Below are positions 8,462 through 16,989 of a DNA stretch of 64,000 nt, in pieces. The DNA lies in assembly GCA_965230225.1 (NCBI GenBank), contig CBDDKM010000002.1, positions 1 through 64,000 of the forward strand, given 5' to 3'. The stretch comes from CALSMU01 sp965230225 (lineage in GTDB: Bacteria; Bacteroidota; Bacteroidia; Flavobacteriales_D; Parvicellaceae). The first letter of the stretch is position 1. Every line of letters starts with the position of its first letter. Position numbers and translations under genes: made by a program. The notes below the pieces were generated by a model. That model saw only the letters and a program-made list of their open reading frames with translations, was not told the DNA's origin and did no database searches.

Positions 8462-9861
8462 TATTCTGTTTTATCTTTTACTACCTGTGCCAGCATATCT
8501 GCTTCTGTACACAACTGTCCATTTACATAAGCTTTCCCTCTCATATTTACCAGACCTCTTCTGATTGGAGAGATTAACTCTAATTCAAATACAACGGTAT
8601 CTCCAGGTATTACTTTTCTTTTAAACTTTGCTCCATCAATTTTCATGAAATAGGTGGAGTACAAATGAGGTTCATCAACTTTACTAAGTGAAAAGATTCC
8701 TCCTACTTGTGCCATTGCTTCTAATAGTAACACTCCCGGCATAATAGGGTTGCTTGGGAAGTGCCCTGTAAACTGAGGTTCGTTCATGGTAATGTTTTTC
8801 ACTCCAATGATTCCATTTTCATGAATATCCATGATTTTATCCACCAATAAAAACGGATATCTGTGTGGCAACATTTTTTCGATATCGTTAATGGTATATA
8901 CAGGCTCTTTATCCAGATCAAAGTACTTTCCTTTCTTAGCCTGTTCCTTCATTATTTGCTTAATGATCTTTGCATAAGAAGTATTACCTGAGTGCCCTGG
9001 TCTGGCAGCAAGAATATGCCCTTTAATCGGCTTTCCTACTAAAGCTAAATCACCGATTACATCCAGCAATTTATGTCTGGCCGGTTCATTGATAAACTTA
9101 AGGCTAATGTTATTAAGGGTATTCCCCTGAATCTTAATATCCAAATCTTCTTTCCCTAGAAGTTTTGCTAACTCATCTAACTCCTCTTGAGGAACATTTT
9201 CTCTTTCAACCAATACTATGGCATTATCAATGTCTCCTCCTTTAATTAAACCAGCTTTAGCCAACATCTCCAACTCTCTTAAGAACACAAATGTTCTACA
9301 TGGAGCAATGTTTTCTTTAAACTCGCTAACCTCATACATATTGGCATGCTGAGTACCCAATACTGGAGAATTATAATCTACCATTACAGTTAATCTGAAA
9401 TCACTGTAAGGAATTCCTAGCATTTCCACCCCTTTTTCCAGGTCTTCAAAAGGCTGATTTTCCTTGAACTCGAAGAAATCGCGATCTGCATCCTGCTCTT
9501 TCAATCCTACTCTCTCGATTTCCTGAACAAAAAGCAATGCGCTTCCATCCATTATTGGAATTTCCGGACCATCCAACTTAATTAAAGCATTGTCTACCTG
9601 CATTCCATACAAAGCAGCTAATAAGTGCTCAGTAGTGTTAATTTGAACTCCTTTTTTCTCTAATGTTGTTCCACGATCAGTAGAAACTACCAAGTCTGCA
9701 TCTGCAGGAATAATTGGTTCTCCTTCGATATCGATTCGTTGAAACTTGTAGCCATGATTTTCGGCTGCCGGTTCAACAATTACTTTTACGTTCTGACCTG
9801 TGTGTAATCCAACTCCTTCTAGTTCGATTACCTCATTTAGGGTGTGTTGTTTCGTATACAT
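8461..9861 (-). CDS. lpxC/fabZ: Bifunctional LpxC deacetylase / FabZ dehydratase
   Basis: A 466-residue fusion. Residues 1-300 are LpxC (UDP-3-O-acyl-GlcNAc deacetylase, the committed lipid A step), with the zinc ligands in NTTEHLLAALYG and HKLLDVIGDLAL and the basic site HILAARPGHSG. Residues 320-466 are FabZ (3-hydroxyacyl-ACP dehydratase), with PHRYPFLLVDKI and the catalytic HFPSNPIMPGVLLLEAMAQ. The fusion is characteristic of Bacteroidota and links lipid A and fatty acid synthesis, which compete for the same 3-hydroxyacyl-ACP. It lies between lpxD and lpxA, with 21 bases to lpxD. Confidence 0.96.
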   Translation of the reverse strand: MYTKQHTLNEVIELEGVGLHTGQNVKVIVEPAAENHGYKFQRIDIEGEPIIPADADLVVSTDRGTTLEKKGVQINTTEHLLAALYGMQVDNALIKLDGPEIPIMDGSALLFVQEIERVGLKEQDADRDFFEFKENQPFEDLEKGVEMLGIPYSDFRLTVMVDYNSPVLGTQHANMYEVSEFKENIAPCRTFVFLRELEMLAKAGLIKGGDIDNAIVLVERENVPQEELDELAKLLGKEDLDIKIQGNTLNNISLKFINEPARHKLLDVIGDLALVGKPIKGHILAARPGHSGNTSYAKIIKQIMKEQAKKGKYFDLDKEPVYTINDIEKMLPHRYPFLLVDKIMDIHENGIIGVKNITMNEPQFTGHFPSNPIMPGVLLLEAMAQVGGIFSLSKVDEPHLYSTYFMKIDGAKFKRKVIPGDTVVFELELISPIRRGLVNMRGKAYVNGQLCTEADMLAQVVKDKTE

Positions 9862-9882
9862 TTCTAAATATATTCCGAGAAA

Positions 9883-10923
9883 TTATCTTTCTAATTCTTT
9901 TAATTTATCTTGTAATTCGATGATTTGAGCACGAAGTTTAGGTAAACCTCTAAACAATACATAGCATCGTTTATAATCTCCAATCGAGAATGCTGGTGAT
10001 CCTTGTACAATTGCTCCTTCCTGCGAAATGTCCTGACCGATTCCGGATTGAGCAGCTATTTTAACTCCATCTGCAATTTTAAGGTGTCCAACTATTCCTA
10101 CCTGACCTCCAATCATCATGTTCTTTCCAAGTTTGGTAGATCCAGCTACCCCAGTTTGCGCAGCAATTACCGTATTCTCACCGATTTCCACATTATGAGC
10201 AATCTGAATTAAATTATCCAGTTTAACTCCTTTCTTAATGATGGTAGATCCCATTGTAGCTCTATCTACAGTGGTATTAGCACCTATCTCCACGTAATCC
10301 TCTAATATTACATTTCCTATTTGAGGAACTTTCTGATAGTTATTAGCTGAATTTGGAGCAAATCCAAACCCATCAGAACCTACAATGGCACCAGAATGAA
10401 TGGTACATTGTTGTCCAATTTTGCAATTCACATACACCTTTACTCCTGAGAACAAGGTACAATTGTCTCCAATTTCAACGTTATCCCCAATGTAAACATG
10501 AGGATATATCTTTACGTTGTTTCCAATTTTCACATTGTTCCCCACATAAGCGAAAGCTCCTACATAACAATCATCTCCTAATGAAGAAGAATCAGAAATG
10601 AACGATGGTTGTTCAACTCCCTTTTTATTCTGAGTGGCCTCATCATAAATGGTTAGCAGTTTAACCAAACACTCGTAGGCATTATCCACTTTAATAAGTG
10701 TTAAGGATTCCGGTAGCGCTTTGATGGGTTCAAAAGTTTTATTTACCAGAGCCAAAGTAGCCTTTGTACTGTATATATACTCTTCGTATTTAGGATTTGC
10801 CAAAAAAGTAATAGAACCGGGTTTCCCCTCCTCTATTTTCGACATCTCGCTAACCGCAGCTTCTGGGTTTCCTTCAATGGTTCCATCAAGAAGTCCGGCT
10901 ATTTGTTGTGCTGTAAATTCCAT
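9883..10923 (-). CDS. lpxD: UDP-3-O-acylglucosamine N-acyltransferase LpxD
   Basis: A 346-residue protein with the LpxD arrangement: an N-terminal uridine-binding domain (MEFTAQQIAGLLDGTIEG), a hexapeptide-repeat beta-helix from about residue 105 to 310, and a C-terminal helix. The catalytic histidine lies in DNLIQIAHNVEIGENT. LpxD adds the second 3-hydroxyacyl chain to the glucosamine after LpxC. It is the first gene of the lpxD-lpxC/fabZ-lpxA block. A TATTTTTG sequence (minus strand, 10929-10936) could be its -7 box but is only 6 bases before the ATG. Confidence 0.95.
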   Translation of the reverse strand: MEFTAQQIAGLLDGTIEGNPEAAVSEMSKIEEGKPGSITFLANPKYEEYIYSTKATLALVNKTFEPIKALPESLTLIKVDNAYECLVKLLTIYDEATQNKKGVEQPSFISDSSSLGDDCYVGAFAYVGNNVKIGNNVKIYPHVYIGDNVEIGDNCTLFSGVKVYVNCKIGQQCTIHSGAIVGSDGFGFAPNSANNYQKVPQIGNVILEDYVEIGANTTVDRATMGSTIIKKGVKLDNLIQIAHNVEIGENTVIAAQTGVAGSTKLGKNMMIGGQVGIVGHLKIADGVKIAAQSGIGQDISQEGAIVQGSPAFSIGDYKRCYVLFRGLPKLRAQIIELQDKLKELER

Positions 10924-10965
10924 CGGCTCAAAAATAACAAGATTTTATACATTGAGCCCTAAAAT

Positions 10966-10996
10966 TAAAAAAAGGGATAGCAGAACTATCCCTTTT
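10966..10996 (-). terminator. Intrinsic terminator after the PKD/T9SS protein gene
   Basis: On the minus strand AAAAGGGATAG and CTATCCCTTTT form an 11-bp stem with a 5-base loop and a T run. It separates the PKD gene from the lpx block. Confidence 0.85.
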
Positions 10997-11018
10997 CCAA
11001 ATAGAAACAAATTATTAT

Positions 11019-11891
11019 TTAATTCTTCATAAATTTTCTGGTTACAGACTTCCCAGAATCCTGATCCACCAGTGTAATTAAATACATTCCTTTTTCAAAT
11101 TGAGAGCAATCGATCGAAAGGTTATTCTCTCCTTCTGCAATCATCTCAACCTGATTTTGAATTTGCTTTCCTGTAATATCAAATATTGCTACTTCGATAG
11201 CAGTTCCTACCATTGAAGAGAACTCAATTGTAGCCATGTTTTGAACAGGGTTAGGATAAACATTTAGGCCCTGAATTCCTGTTACTTCCTTAACTCCTGT
11301 AAGAGTATCCAGAAATACAGTATTGCAAATGGTATCAATACAGGTGTTTCCTGTACTATCGGTACCCCAAACTGTCATACAAGCAACGTATTGCCCTGTA
11401 GAAGGGTAAGTGTATACCGGGTTTTCTTGATTAGAGTTTCCTCCATCTCCAAACTGCCAATCGTAGCTCATTCCAGGAAACGTTCCTGTAGAAGTATTAG
11501 TAAATGATACCGTTTGACCTGAAACAGAATAATTAAAATTAGCATTCAAATTACACGGATTTCCTGAAGTTCCTTGTACTGTTACTGATTGACAAATGGA
11601 ATCATAACAATAGTTTTGAGTAACACTATCGTACTCCATTAAGGAAAGGCATACCTGATACGTACCTGAAGAAGCATAAGTATGGGATGGACTAGTTGTA
11701 GAAGATGAGTTCCCATCTCCAAATCCCCAATAATAAGAAGTACCAGAAGTAATTCCGGTAGACAAATCTGTAAAGTTTGCCGTTAATCCTGAGGTGGTGA
11801 AAGAAAAATCTGCTACTTGTGGACACTGTCCAAAAGTAAATAGGCTAACTAAAAGTATAGCAGCCGTTAATAAGGGTTTGTGTGTTTTCAT
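11019..11891 (-). CDS. Secreted protein with two PKD domains and a T9SS type A sorting domain
   Basis: A 290-residue exported protein. The signal peptide ends near LFTFGQ (residue 22). Two PKD domains follow, each with the core Y(Y/D)W.FGDG.. and a Y...G.Y..C strand (residues 25-105 and 112-195). The last 75 residues are a type A T9SS sorting domain: VYPNPVQNMATIEF, ITGKQI, KGMYLITLVD and a basic end (KFMKN). PKD domains usually mediate protein or glycan contacts, so this is a small surface protein with no visible catalytic domain. It has its own terminator downstream. Confidence 0.9.
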   Translation of the reverse strand: MKTHKPLLTAAILLVSLFTFGQCPQVADFSFTTSGLTANFTDLSTGITSGTSYYWGFGDGNSSSTTSPSHTYASSGTYQVCLSLMEYDSVTQNYCYDSICQSVTVQGTSGNPCNLNANFNYSVSGQTVSFTNTSTGTFPGMSYDWQFGDGGNSNQENPVYTYPSTGQYVACMTVWGTDSTGNTCIDTICNTVFLDTLTGVKEVTGIQGLNVYPNPVQNMATIEFSSMVGTAIEVAIFDITGKQIQNQVEMIAEGENNLSIDCSQFEKGMYLITLVDQDSGKSVTRKFMKN

Positions 11892-11999
11892 GGTATTTAA
11901 TTAAAGTTTTAACGGTGCAAAACTTCTAATTGACTACCACATCATAAACCTGAAATATTCAATTCTTACGCGGCAAACTAAAACTCCCCTATTGGAAGG

Positions 12000-13229
12000 C
12001 TATATCCTTGGGTAACAGAGGAAATATTTTCTTACGGGTTTAGCTAACGCCTGAACATTTAAATTATCTGCTGCTTCGGACACATCTTTAATAGTTCCAT
12101 CTTTGAACAAAAGATTAATTCCATTGCTCTCAGAATTATAAGCGTTGTTCTCTATGCTTTCATTGAATACAAAATAGGCTGCTTCTTCTTTAGAGATTCC
12201 CCAGGTTTGAGAAACCTTTTCCAATAATGGTTCAATTTCACCTGAGGCAAACTGTTCGTGCTGAATTTTAACCTTCAACAAATTTCTGTCAATCAGCATA
12301 GCGCTTAGCATAGAAAGAACTTTATCGGAATGATTACACCACTCTTTAATGGCTCCGTAGATGTCAAAGTCGTCTAATTGACTAAAGGCCTTAAGTATTT
12401 CTGATTTCTGAAAATCTTCCTTTTTTACGTCGTTGTAAAGAAACAGTCTGAAAGAAGGGCTACAAAAAACATCTTCTCCCTTTTGCGCCAACTCCTTTGC
12501 TCTTTCCAACACTTTTACTAACAGAAACTCCGCACTTAAAACTGTTTTATGTAAATAAACTTGCCAGTACATTAATCGACGCGACACAATAAAGCTCTCG
12601 ATAGAATAGATCCCTTTTTCTTCCACCACCAGTTCGTCATTTACTACATCCAACATTTTAATAATACGTTGGTTACTCACCACTCCCTCTGATACTCCAG
12701 TATAAAAGCTATCTCTTTTTAGATAATCCAATCGATCCATATCCAATTGGCTGGATACCAGCTGGTGCAGGAATTTCTTTTTGTAGGTATCGTTAAATAT
12801 TTCTATGGCCAACGACAGTTTTCCATTGAACTCCTCATTCAACTTATTCATGAAGAGGGAGGACATATCTTCGTGATGTACTCCTTTTACAATAGAGTGT
12901 TCCAGTGCATGAGAGAATGGTCCATGACCAATATCGTGTAGTAGAATTGCCAATAGAACTCCCTGTTCCTCCTCTTCGGTTATTTCATTTCCTTTGCTTC
13001 TTAATGTTTCGATTGCCTGGGTCATCAAATGAGTACACCCCAATGCATGATGAAACCTTGTGTGCAAAGCTCCCGGATACACAGCATCCGTTAACCCCAA
13101 TTGTTTTATTCTCCTTAGCCTCTGAAAATAGGGGTGATCGATTACCTCTAAAACAATATCGTATGGCAATGAAATAAAACCATAGATTGGATCGTTAAAT
13201 ATTTTCTTCTTATTGGTTGTTGAATTCAC
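12000..13229 (-). CDS. HD-domain phosphohydrolase (dGTPase/SAMHD1-like)
   Basis: A 409-residue cytoplasmic protein. The first 40 residues contain DPIYGFISLP and YFQRLRRIKQLG, found in the SAMHD1/YdhJ-like HD family. Metal ligands are visible: HTRFHHALG, then LLHDIGHGPFSHALEHS (the HD pair), then LDMDRLDYLKRDS. Relatives hydrolyse dNTPs or other nucleotides; the substrate here cannot be told from sequence. A minus-strand TAGCTTTG 20 bases upstream may be its -7 box. It is divergent from porX with about 100 bases between. Confidence 0.88.
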   Translation of the reverse strand: MNSTTNKKKIFNDPIYGFISLPYDIVLEVIDHPYFQRLRRIKQLGLTDAVYPGALHTRFHHALGCTHLMTQAIETLRSKGNEITEEEEQGVLLAILLHDIGHGPFSHALEHSIVKGVHHEDMSSLFMNKLNEEFNGKLSLAIEIFNDTYKKKFLHQLVSSQLDMDRLDYLKRDSFYTGVSEGVVSNQRIIKMLDVVNDELVVEEKGIYSIESFIVSRRLMYWQVYLHKTVLSAEFLLVKVLERAKELAQKGEDVFCSPSFRLFLYNDVKKEDFQKSEILKAFSQLDDFDIYGAIKEWCNHSDKVLSMLSAMLIDRNLLKVKIQHEQFASGEIEPLLEKVSQTWGISKEEAAYFVFNESIENNAYNSESNGINLLFKDGTIKDVSEAADNLNVQALAKPVRKYFLCYPRI

Positions 13230-13249
13230 AATTGATCATTAAGTTCGAA

Positions 13250-13257
13250 CAAAGCTA
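13250..13257 (-). promoter_or_regulatory. Possible -7 box for the HD hydrolase
   Basis: Minus strand reads TAGCTTTG, a full TAnnTTTG match, 20 bases upstream of the ATG. No TTG at the expected -33 distance. Confidence 0.35.
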
Positions 13258-13328
13258 ATTAATTGTTGGAGGTATTGTGTTTACTGCGATTGCTTTTTTA
13301 CACGCCTCTTAATTAACAAACTGAAAAT

Positions 13329-14867
13329 ATGGCAAAAATTCTTTGGGCAGATGATGAAATAGATATCCTGAAACCACACATTATGTTTTTGGAATCTAAG
13401 GGGCACGAACTAACTACTGTTGTAAGTGGCGATGATGCTATTGATGAAATTGATGAGAATAGTTTTGACATTGTTTTTCTGGATGAAAACATGCCTGGAC
13501 TAACAGGACTGGAGACTTTAGAAAGAATCAAGTCTTCACATCCTTTGGTACCCATCGTAATGATTACCAAAAGTGAGGAAGAGTCCATTATGGATGAAGC
13601 TATTGGAGGTAGAATTGCCGATTATCTTATTAAACCGGTAAACCCAAATCAGATTTTATTAGCTATTAAAAAGAATCTGGAGGGGAAAAAATTGGTTCAG
13701 GAAAAAACTACCTCTGATTACCAAAGAGAGTTCAGGCAAATTGCAATGGACTTGCAAGACAACATGGACTTTGATGAATGGACTAGCATGTATGAACGCT
13801 TGGTTTATTGGGAATTGCAATTGGAAAAAAGCAACGATGATGGGATGAAGGACATCCTAACCATGCAAAAAGCTGAAGCAAATGAATTGTTTGCCAAATT
13901 TATTTCCAGAAATTACCTCAATTGGCTCAATGGTGTGGAAGAAGCTCCTGTTATGAGTCATAACTTACTGCAGAAAAAAGTATTTCCTCATTTAAATAAA
14001 AAGACCTTCCTGATTGTTATTGACAATTTAAGGTACGATCAATGGAGAATTTTACGCCCTATTTTGGCAGAGCGATTTACTATTGAAAAAGAAGAGAACT
14101 TTTATAGTATCCTTCCAACGGCAACACAATACGCCAGAAATGCCATTTTTGCCGGATTAATGCCTCTTGAAATATCAAAAAGATTCCCTACCATGTGGAA
14201 AAATGACGATGATGAAGGAGGGAAAAATAATTTCGAGAAAGAATTTTTAGAAGCTAACTTAAAAAGAAACGGAGTTAATCAACGTTTCTCCTACAACAAA
14301 ATAACCAACCTTAATGCTGGTAAAAAGCTGGTAGATCAGTTCTCTAATTTGCTTCAGAACGATTTGAATGTAATTGTATACAATTTTGTGGATATGCTTT
14401 CTCATGCACGAACCGATATGGAGGTGATCAGAGAATTAGCAGATGATGAATCTGCTTACCGATCGCTTACTCTTAGTTGGTTTGAACATTCACCGCTGTA
14501 CGACATTTTTAAATTGATTGCAGACAATGGTTGCGATGTAATTATTACAACGGATCATGGTACGGTACGAGTAGATGAGCCAAGTAAAGTGGTTGGTGAT
14601 AAAAACACCAATACTAACTTAAGGTATAAACAAGGGAAGAATCTAAATTATCAATCTAAAGAGGTGTTTGATGTAAAGAGACCTGAAGAAGCATTTTTAC
14701 CTAAAACAAATGTTAGTAGTACGTATATTTTTGCAAGAAACTCAAAATTCTTTGCCTACCCAAACAACTACAATTATTACGTAAACTACTATAGAAACAC
14801 CTTCCAACATGGAGGTATTAGTTTGGAAGAGATGATTATTCCAATTGTAAGATTGAAAGCAAAATAG
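13329..14867 (+). CDS. porX: PorX: response regulator with PglZ effector domain
   Basis: A 512-residue two-domain regulator. Residues 1-120 are a CheY-like receiver: the acidic pair in WADDE, the phospho-acceptor in VFLDENMPG (Asp 52), and YLIKPVNP. A helical linker leads to a PglZ domain of the alkaline phosphatase superfamily (about 200-480): IVIDNLRYDQW, LPTATQYARNA and VIITTDHGTVRV supply the metal ligands and the Thr nucleophile region. PorX of Porphyromonas and Flavobacterium controls T9SS genes with the kinase PorY and is known to hydrolyse oligonucleotide substrates. No kinase gene is adjacent. Three T9SS cargo genes lie in this window. Confidence 0.93.
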   Translation: MAKILWADDEIDILKPHIMFLESKGHELTTVVSGDDAIDEIDENSFDIVFLDENMPGLTGLETLERIKSSHPLVPIVMITKSEEESIMDEAIGGRIADYLIKPVNPNQILLAIKKNLEGKKLVQEKTTSDYQREFRQIAMDLQDNMDFDEWTSMYERLVYWELQLEKSNDDGMKDILTMQKAEANELFAKFISRNYLNWLNGVEEAPVMSHNLLQKKVFPHLNKKTFLIVIDNLRYDQWRILRPILAERFTIEKEENFYSILPTATQYARNAIFAGLMPLEISKRFPTMWKNDDDEGGKNNFEKEFLEANLKRNGVNQRFSYNKITNLNAGKKLVDQFSNLLQNDLNVIVYNFVDMLSHARTDMEVIRELADDESAYRSLTLSWFEHSPLYDIFKLIADNGCDVIITTDHGTVRVDEPSKVVGDKNTNTNLRYKQGKNLNYQSKEVFDVKRPEEAFLPKTNVSSTYIFARNSKFFAYPNNYNYYVNYYRNTFQHGGISLEEMIIPIVRLKAK

Positions 14868-14871
14868 GTCT

Positions 14872-15438
14872 TTACTCTACAAAAGAGTCTAGCATAGTTA
14901 AGTAACCTAAAATAAGCTCTTTTTCTTCTTCGTTACAATCCGGACAATATTGGTAAGCCAGTGATGTTACCTTATCGGTAGAAGCATTCTCCTGGGTTTG
15001 TAATAGGTTACGAAGCTCTCCGGCAAGAGCAGTATTCCAATAGTTTCGTTGTTCAAAATCCATCGATTCTAATTGCTCCAAATATTCTTGAGGGAAATGA
15101 ACAAAGTAGGTAAAGATACTTGTCCCACAATATTCCAAGGCCGCACTATCGATATCAGCAATAAAAAAGTTAAGGGTTTGAAAATAAGTCTCGCGCCAGT
15201 TGGTATCTGAAGTAACAACACTATCTGCAAGATCATAAATAACCGTTTCGCTAACGTATAGGTCTTCTGTTTTTCCTTCAAGCCACATTCTAGCAGCTTT
15301 TCGGGCACTCATTTCACCTTCCATGTCTGCTTTATACTCATGTCCATCTATTTCAGAAATGAGTTCAATTTTTTCTTCATCGTTCTTGCAGGAAACGAAT
15401 GCAAGGGCAAACACAAAAAAGGTTAAAAATATTTTCAT
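14872..15438 (-). CDS. Hypothetical lipoprotein
   Basis: A 188-residue lipoprotein: signal peptide then lipobox ALAFVSC (Cys 17) and an acidic, helical mature part. A CPDCNEEEKE segment near the C-terminus (CxxC) is the only notable motif. I do not recognise the family. It converges with porX with only 4 bases between the stops. It is followed on the same strand by nothing co-directional within the pair, and upstream of it lies the DUF302 gene, 32 bases away, so it may be the last gene of an OsmC/DUF302/lipoprotein unit. Confidence 0.65.
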   Translation of the reverse strand: MKIFLTFFVFALAFVSCKNDEEKIELISEIDGHEYKADMEGEMSARKAARMWLEGKTEDLYVSETVIYDLADSVVTSDTNWRETYFQTLNFFIADIDSAALEYCGTSIFTYFVHFPQEYLEQLESMDFEQRNYWNTALAGELRNLLQTQENASTDKVTSLAYQYCPDCNEEEKELILGYLTMLDSFVE

Positions 15439-15470
15439 GTTCCAAAAATAAGAATTTGAAATCGGTAATT

Positions 15471-15857
15471 CTACAATTCCGATAAGGCTTGATGAAGAAT
15501 CTCCTTTACTTCTTTAGCAAATGGTTCTATGGAGGTATTTCCCACAATAGATAATGCTTCTTCAGGATCCATGATGGAAACATCAACGGTTCCATTTTCG
15601 TTTTGAATAATGGTTACATTACATGGCAACATAATACCTATCTTCTCCTCTACCTGCAACGCTTCATAAGCAAAGTTGGGGTTACAGGCTCCAAGTATTT
15701 TATACGGAAGAATATTCTTATCCAATTTATTCTTCATTGTAGCCTGCATGTCTATTTCTGTCAATATCCCAAAACCTTTCCCTTTAAGGCTTTCTCTTAT
15801 TTTCCCTTCAGCCTCTTCAAAGCTGTAGTTGGTTTTCTTGTTCAAGTAATACATCAT
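15471..15857 (-). CDS. DUF302 family protein
   Basis: A 128-residue protein with the DUF302 pattern: SFEEAEGKIRESLKGKGFGILTEID at the start, then YKILGACNPNFAYEAL, then GIMLPCNVTIIQ and DPEEALSIV (I quote short parts). The two conserved cysteines (ACNP, LPCN) are present. DUF302 proteins are small alpha/beta proteins seen near redox and sulfur genes; their function is unknown. The gene starts 3 bases after the OsmC stop, so the two are one transcript. No signal peptide. Confidence 0.85.
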   Translation of the reverse strand: MMYYLNKKTNYSFEEAEGKIRESLKGKGFGILTEIDMQATMKNKLDKNILPYKILGACNPNFAYEALQVEEKIGIMLPCNVTIIQNENGTVDVSIMDPEEALSIVGNTSIEPFAKEVKEILHQALSEL

Positions 15858-15860
15858 TTA

Positions 15861-16280
15861 CTATTTATCGTTAAACACAACCTCCGTAGATACTTTAGCA
15901 AACTGTCTGAACATCTCAAACACTCCACAATACTTATCTACGGAAAGAGAAACACATTTATTCAGTTTTTCATGATTTAGATTTGTTCCTTCAAATGTGT
16001 AGGTTACATGTACATCAGTATATACTTTTGGGTGCTCTTCGGACAGGTTAGCGGTAACATCAATTTTAAAAGAATCCACCTCTAACCTCATTTTTTTCAT
16101 TAACGATGCCACGTCCATTCCGGTACACCCGGACAACGCAGATAACATTAAAGCTTTAGAGCGAACCCCAGTTCCTTCTCCTCCAACAGACTCATCTGCA
16201 TCCAAATCAACTGCTCCTCCTAAAGTATTGGAAGTAAATTGCATTTTCTCTTTCCAAACGGTTTCTATTTTATGCTCCAT
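15861..16280 (-). CDS. OsmC-family peroxiredoxin-like protein
   Basis: A 139-residue OsmC-fold protein. Both catalytic cysteines are visible: SALSGCTGMDV (about residue 52) and DKYCGVFEM (about 117), with the conserved region near GGEGTGVRSKAL. OsmC/Ohr proteins reduce organic hydroperoxides using these two thiols. This short form is the YhfA-like branch, whose physiological substrate is less certain. It heads a compact unit with the DUF302 gene and perhaps the lipoprotein after it. Confidence 0.88.
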   Translation of the reverse strand: MEHKIETVWKEKMQFTSNTLGGAVDLDADESVGGEGTGVRSKALMLSALSGCTGMDVASLMKKMRLEVDSFKIDVTANLSEEHPKVYTDVHVTYTFEGTNLNHEKLNKCVSLSVDKYCGVFEMFRQFAKVSTEVVFNDK

Positions 16281-16445
16281 AATTAATCCTTTGATACAAA
16301 GTAAAGAACTATTCCATTGAAATTCTGTAACAAAACTGACATAGTATTATGAGCCAGCTCAGTTAAAAGGCTGCTTTAGCCCCATTTTCCTGATAAAGAA
16401 GAAATTTTTCTTCTATCTGCATGACATTTCTATGACATTTTACTA

Positions 16446-16453
16446 TACCTTTG
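16446..16453 (+). promoter_or_regulatory. -7 box for the cytochrome c lipoprotein
   Basis: TACCTTTG is a full match to TAnnTTTG and lies 29 bases before the ATG. No clear -33 TTG. Confidence 0.45.
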
Positions 16454-16482
16454 TTGACAGAAATACTTAAAACCAAATAATC

Positions 16483-16935
16483 ATGAAATTAAAAGCATTG
16501 AAATTATTCGCGGTAGCAGGGGTTATGTTCATGTACTCTTGTGGTGGAGAAACTAAAACAGAGGATAAGAAAACGGATGATTCTAAAAACAATACAGAAG
16601 AATCAGCGGATGCAGGTCACGATGCTGCAGCTGATGATCACGCCAGTGATGCTGCTCCAGCAGCTGACACTCAAAAAGGAGCTGATTTGTTTAAAGGAAG
16701 CGGATGTGTTGCTTGTCACCAATTAGACAATAAAGTAGTAGGACCATCTTTGGTTGAAATTGCTGCTGCTTACGACGGAAACAAAGATGGAATGATTGCA
16801 TTCCTTAAGGAAGAAGGAGACGCTATTGTAGATCCTAGTCAATACGCTGTAATGCAAGCTAACCTTGCTATTACTAAAGGTATGAGTGATGAAGATCTTG
16901 GAGCATTAGCTGATTACCTACTTTCTCCTCAGTAG
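16483..16935 (+). CDS. Monoheme cytochrome c lipoprotein
   Basis: A 150-residue lipoprotein: lipobox MYSCGG (Cys 20), then an acidic, Ala/Asp/Thr-rich spacer with several His (residues 22-63), then a class I cytochrome c domain. Heme attachment is CVACH near residue 75; the sixth ligand is probably the Met in YAVMQANL. A membrane-tethered small cytochrome of this type can shuttle electrons between ACIII and the oxidase, both encoded downstream in this window. That pairing is inference. It has its own promoter and terminator, so it is a single-gene unit. Confidence 0.88.
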   Translation: MKLKALKLFAVAGVMFMYSCGGETKTEDKKTDDSKNNTEESADAGHDAAADDHASDAAPAADTQKGADLFKGSGCVACHQLDNKVVGPSLVEIAAAYDGNKDGMIAFLKEEGDAIVDPSQYAVMQANLAITKGMSDEDLGALADYLLSPQ

Positions 16936-16959
16936 ATAATACTTAACTTTATATAAAGA

Positions 16960-16989
16960 AGCTCTGACAACATTGTCAGGGCTTTTTTT
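16960..16989 (+). terminator. Intrinsic terminator after the cytochrome c gene
   Basis: AGC-CTGACAA and TTGTCAG-GCT pair with one bulged base each side, followed by seven T. It lies at the convergent boundary with ctaA. Confidence 0.8.
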
